In this document: piece by piece, positions 23,265 to 25,036 of the stretch
How positions within the stretch are numbered: the stretch's first letter is position 1
How the letters are laid out: each line of letters opens with the position of its first letter
NCBI GenBank assembly: GCA_002347685.1
Contig: DDWS01000066.1
Span: 1 to 25,036, forward strand
Reading direction: 5' to 3'
Origin: Syntrophaceae bacterium UBA2280
GTDB taxonomy: Bacteria; Desulfobacterota; Syntrophia; Syntrophales; Smithellaceae
DNA length: 25,036 nucleotides
Notes under the pieces: generated by a model
What the model was told of the DNA's origin: nothing
The model's input: the letters and a program-made list of their open reading frames with translations, nothing else
The model's database searches: none
Position numbers and translations under genes: made by a program

Positions 23265-24947
23265 ATGCGTAAAATATTATACTATGTGCTTTTTCCGTTA
23301 ATGCTGCTTCTTGTATCGGGACAGGTCGTGGCCAAGGAAAAATTCACTGTAACGGTCCTGCCGTTTTCCGTGCACAGTGCCGACAACATTGAGTATGTAA
23401 GGCAGGGTATTGCGGATATGCTCTCCAGCCGTATTTCCGCGTCGGATCAAATTGAGGTGGTCCGAAAAGATTCGGTCCAGGATGCGCTCAAGAAATATGC
23501 TTCGAAGGATCTCACAGGCGACGATGTTTCCGCGATCGGACGGACGCTCAAATCCGACTATGTTGTCTGGGGCAGCATTACGAAATTCGGCAGCAGCGTG
23601 AGTGTGGACAGCAAACTTTTCGATGTCGAAGCGGGCAGATCCGATGTGAGTGTGTCTTCACAGTCACAGAGCCTGGATGACATTATTCCGAAAATGAACG
23701 ATTTTTCGCAGCGAATCATCGGGCATATTGTCGGACAGGCCCCCTCACCTGCCGCCCCGGTCAGCGCCGCAGCGCCTGTCGCTCCTGCACCGTCTCGTGA
23801 ATCCCAGATCATCGCCGGTATGAAAGCAGGCGGAAAACGGGGAACGCTGACCTCTGTGATCAATCCTGATTTCATCGATTCCCCCGATCCTCTCAAACGA
23901 ACAGGTTTCTGGATGAGTCAGCAGATGCGGACGGAATTCAAGGGGATGGCCGTCGGGGACGTCAATAACGACGGTTCCAATGAAATCGTGGTGATCGATC
24001 AGAACAATGTCTACATCTACTCGAAAACACCAGATGGATTAAAGCTTCTTGACCAGATCAAAGGGAAATCCTACAATAATTATATTTCCGTGGATGTGGC
24101 CGACATCAACCGCGATGGCACGCCGGAGATTATCGTCACTTCTCTGAACAGAAATCTGCTGGATTCATTTGTCGTACAGTACACAGACGGGAAATATCAG
24201 AACATCGCCACCAATATCCGTTGGTTTCTTCGCGTATTGGATACGCCGTCCGGCCTGCCGCTGCTTCTGGGACAGACCTACGGCATCGATAAAGTCTTTG
24301 AAAGGCCTATTTATGAAATCGTCTGGCGCGACGGAAAATACGTCGAAGGACCACGGCAAAAAATTCCCGAGGGACTGTCGATCTATGGTCTGGCAATTGA
24401 ACCACTGACGGCCGGCGGAACCGAAAAGGTCATCGCGCTCGACGAACTGGACTATCTTTGCATTTTCGAAAAAACCACAAAATCCATGTCCCGCCTTTTG
24501 GGCTTCGGTTTTTCCAGTGAAGAACTGCTCTGGAGAAGTGATACACCTTTCGGCGGCAGCAACAACTATATTTCCAATGAGGACCGCAGCGACCCCGGAA
24601 ATACCGAAAGAAGCGCTTTCGCCAATCTTAGAATCCTGACCCATAATACGAACCTTCCCGGCAGGAAGGAATTCATCATCGTCAAAAATATGTCCTCAGT
24701 CGGCCGAATCTTTAAGAATCTAAAACTTTTCACGTCCAGCGAGGTCTATAGTATGGAATGGGACGGACTGGGACTTGCAGAAAACTGGCGGACAAAGAAG
24801 ATCAACGGTTATGTGGCCGATTATGCGATCAAAGACGTCAGCAACGACGGAAAGCCCGAGATCGTCCTGGCTTTGGTGCAATCTGTAGGCGCCTCCGTGG
24901 GGAATCGAAGCGTCATCGTGGTGTATCAGCTCACCGGTGAGCAATAG
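23265..24947 (+). CDS. Secreted TolB-like / FG-GAP (VCBS) repeat protein
   Basis: A 560-aa exported protein. A signal peptide of about 23 residues (LFPLMLLLVSGQVVA) comes first. Residues 27-150 resemble the TolB N-terminal/FlgO-like alpha-beta domain (VTVLPFSVHS, VRQGIADMLSSRI, DYVVWGSITKFGSSVSVDSKLFDV). A Pro/Ala-rich hinge (about 163-180; APSPAAPVSAAAPVAPAP) leads to a beta-propeller-like part with at least three FG-GAP calcium loops: GDVNNDGSNEIVV (Asp232), ADINRDGTPEIIV (Asp280) and KDVSNDGKPEIVL (Asp524). It is likely periplasmic or outer-membrane associated. The VLPF segment plus propeller suggest an envelope assembly or binding role; no enzyme site is seen. It has its own promoter, with no partner gene. 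Confidence 0.85.
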   Translation: MRKILYYVLFPLMLLLVSGQVVAKEKFTVTVLPFSVHSADNIEYVRQGIADMLSSRISASDQIEVVRKDSVQDALKKYASKDLTGDDVSAIGRTLKSDYVVWGSITKFGSSVSVDSKLFDVEAGRSDVSVSSQSQSLDDIIPKMNDFSQRIIGHIVGQAPSPAAPVSAAAPVAPAPSRESQIIAGMKAGGKRGTLTSVINPDFIDSPDPLKRTGFWMSQQMRTEFKGMAVGDVNNDGSNEIVVIDQNNVYIYSKTPDGLKLLDQIKGKSYNNYISVDVADINRDGTPEIIVTSLNRNLLDSFVVQYTDGKYQNIATNIRWFLRVLDTPSGLPLLLGQTYGIDKVFERPIYEIVWRDGKYVEGPRQKIPEGLSIYGLAIEPLTAGGTEKVIALDELDYLCIFEKTTKSMSRLLGFGFSSEELLWRSDTPFGGSNNYISNEDRSDPGNTERSAFANLRILTHNTNLPGRKEFIIVKNMSSVGRIFKNLKLFTSSEVYSMEWDGLGLAENWRTKKINGYVADYAIKDVSNDGKPEIVLALVQSVGASVGNRSVIVVYQLTGEQ

Positions 24948-24950
24948 ATA

Positions 24951-24979
24951 TTGACAAACGCCAGACACTTCTGTATAGC
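24951..24979 (+). promoter_or_regulatory. Promoter of the downstream tRNA
   Basis: TTGACA at 24951-24956, 17 bp, TATAGC at 24974-24979, then a GC-containing start region (GTCGTGG) as is common for stable RNA. The transcript would start about 10 nt before the tRNA 5' end. Confidence 0.6.
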
Positions 24980-24995
24980 GTCGTGGTCCTTTTGA

Positions 24996-25036
24996 GGCGG
25001 TGTAGCTCAGCTGGTTAGAGCATACGGCTCATATCC
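24996..25036 (+). tRNA. tRNA with anticodon CAT (probably elongator Met), cut by the window end
   Basis: GGCGGTG acceptor strand, D arm TAGCTCAGCTGGTTAGAGCA, then anticodon stem start ACGG and loop CTCATAT with anticodon CAT at 25030-25032. The 3' half is outside the window. The elongator-type D arm argues for Met or Ile2 (lysidine-modified) rather than initiator. Confidence 0.88.

Noticed and set aside
1..25036. Complete BREX, CRISPR-Cas or other known defence operon
   Set aside because: Only one BrxF-like fragment is seen. No pglZ, brxC, methyltransferase, cas genes or spaced repeats are in the window.

Overview
The window looks like a piece of chromosome from a Gram-negative bacterium of the Desulfobacterota (delta-proteobacterial) kind, possibly Syntrophales-like. 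This is inferred from the gene mix: a CHASE/PAS hybrid kinase beside an HD-GYP regulator, a short class I adenylate cyclase, a DUF4139 protein, full-length HrpA, and a TolB-like/FG-GAP secreted protein. No species can be named from the sequence alone.

Layout. (1) 1-2645: the 3' part of an HNH endonuclease gene that runs in from off the left edge, a minus-strand pair (PEGA-type lipoprotein plus a small unknown protein, overlapping by 4 nt), and noncoding DNA with a dense run of hairpins. (2) 2580-8203: a GC-rich signalling locus. A strong promoter reads into a broken chimeric gene whose front resembles the BREX type 3 ATPase BrxF and whose back is a histidine kinase dimerisation domain without its phospho-acceptor His. 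Next come an intact CHASE-PAS-PAS-PAS-HisKA-HATPase-REC hybrid kinase and, overlapping it by 8 nt, a REC-HD-GYP c-di-GMP phosphodiesterase. A frameshifted scrap of a second response regulator follows. (3) 8204-8739: decayed noncoding DNA with a 113-bp imperfect palindrome. (4) About 8740-13333: a compact, AT-richer integrated element. It holds a CxxC/CxxxC protein transcribed divergently from a RepA-like P-loop ATPase, a GGACA repeat cluster, a Cys-rich small protein, an excisionase-like HTH, an XRE repressor and a tyrosine integrase whose stop lies 6 bp from the 3' end of an intact tRNA-Leu(UAA). The left attachment site was not found. (5) 13422-25036: housekeeping-type genes. These are an MTA/SAH deaminase with a DUF4140/DUF4139 secreted protein (one operon), a convergent class I adenylate cyclase whose stop overlaps that of its neighbour, divergent hrpA followed by a hemolysin III family membrane protein, a secreted FG-GAP protein with its own promoter, and the first half of a tRNA with anticodon CAT.

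How the genes work together. The kinase and HD-GYP protein form a plausible extracytoplasmic-signal-to-c-di-GMP-degradation pathway, and the cyclase adds cAMP as a second nucleotide messenger. In the mobile element, an XRE operator lies exactly between the -35 and -10 of the xre-int promoter. A GGGCACAA repeat family occurs both at the promoter before xis and at the integrase 3' end beside the attachment site. A TATACTTA half-site family spans the divergent promoters of the replication side. Together these outline the element's control circuit and are its most interesting sequence features.
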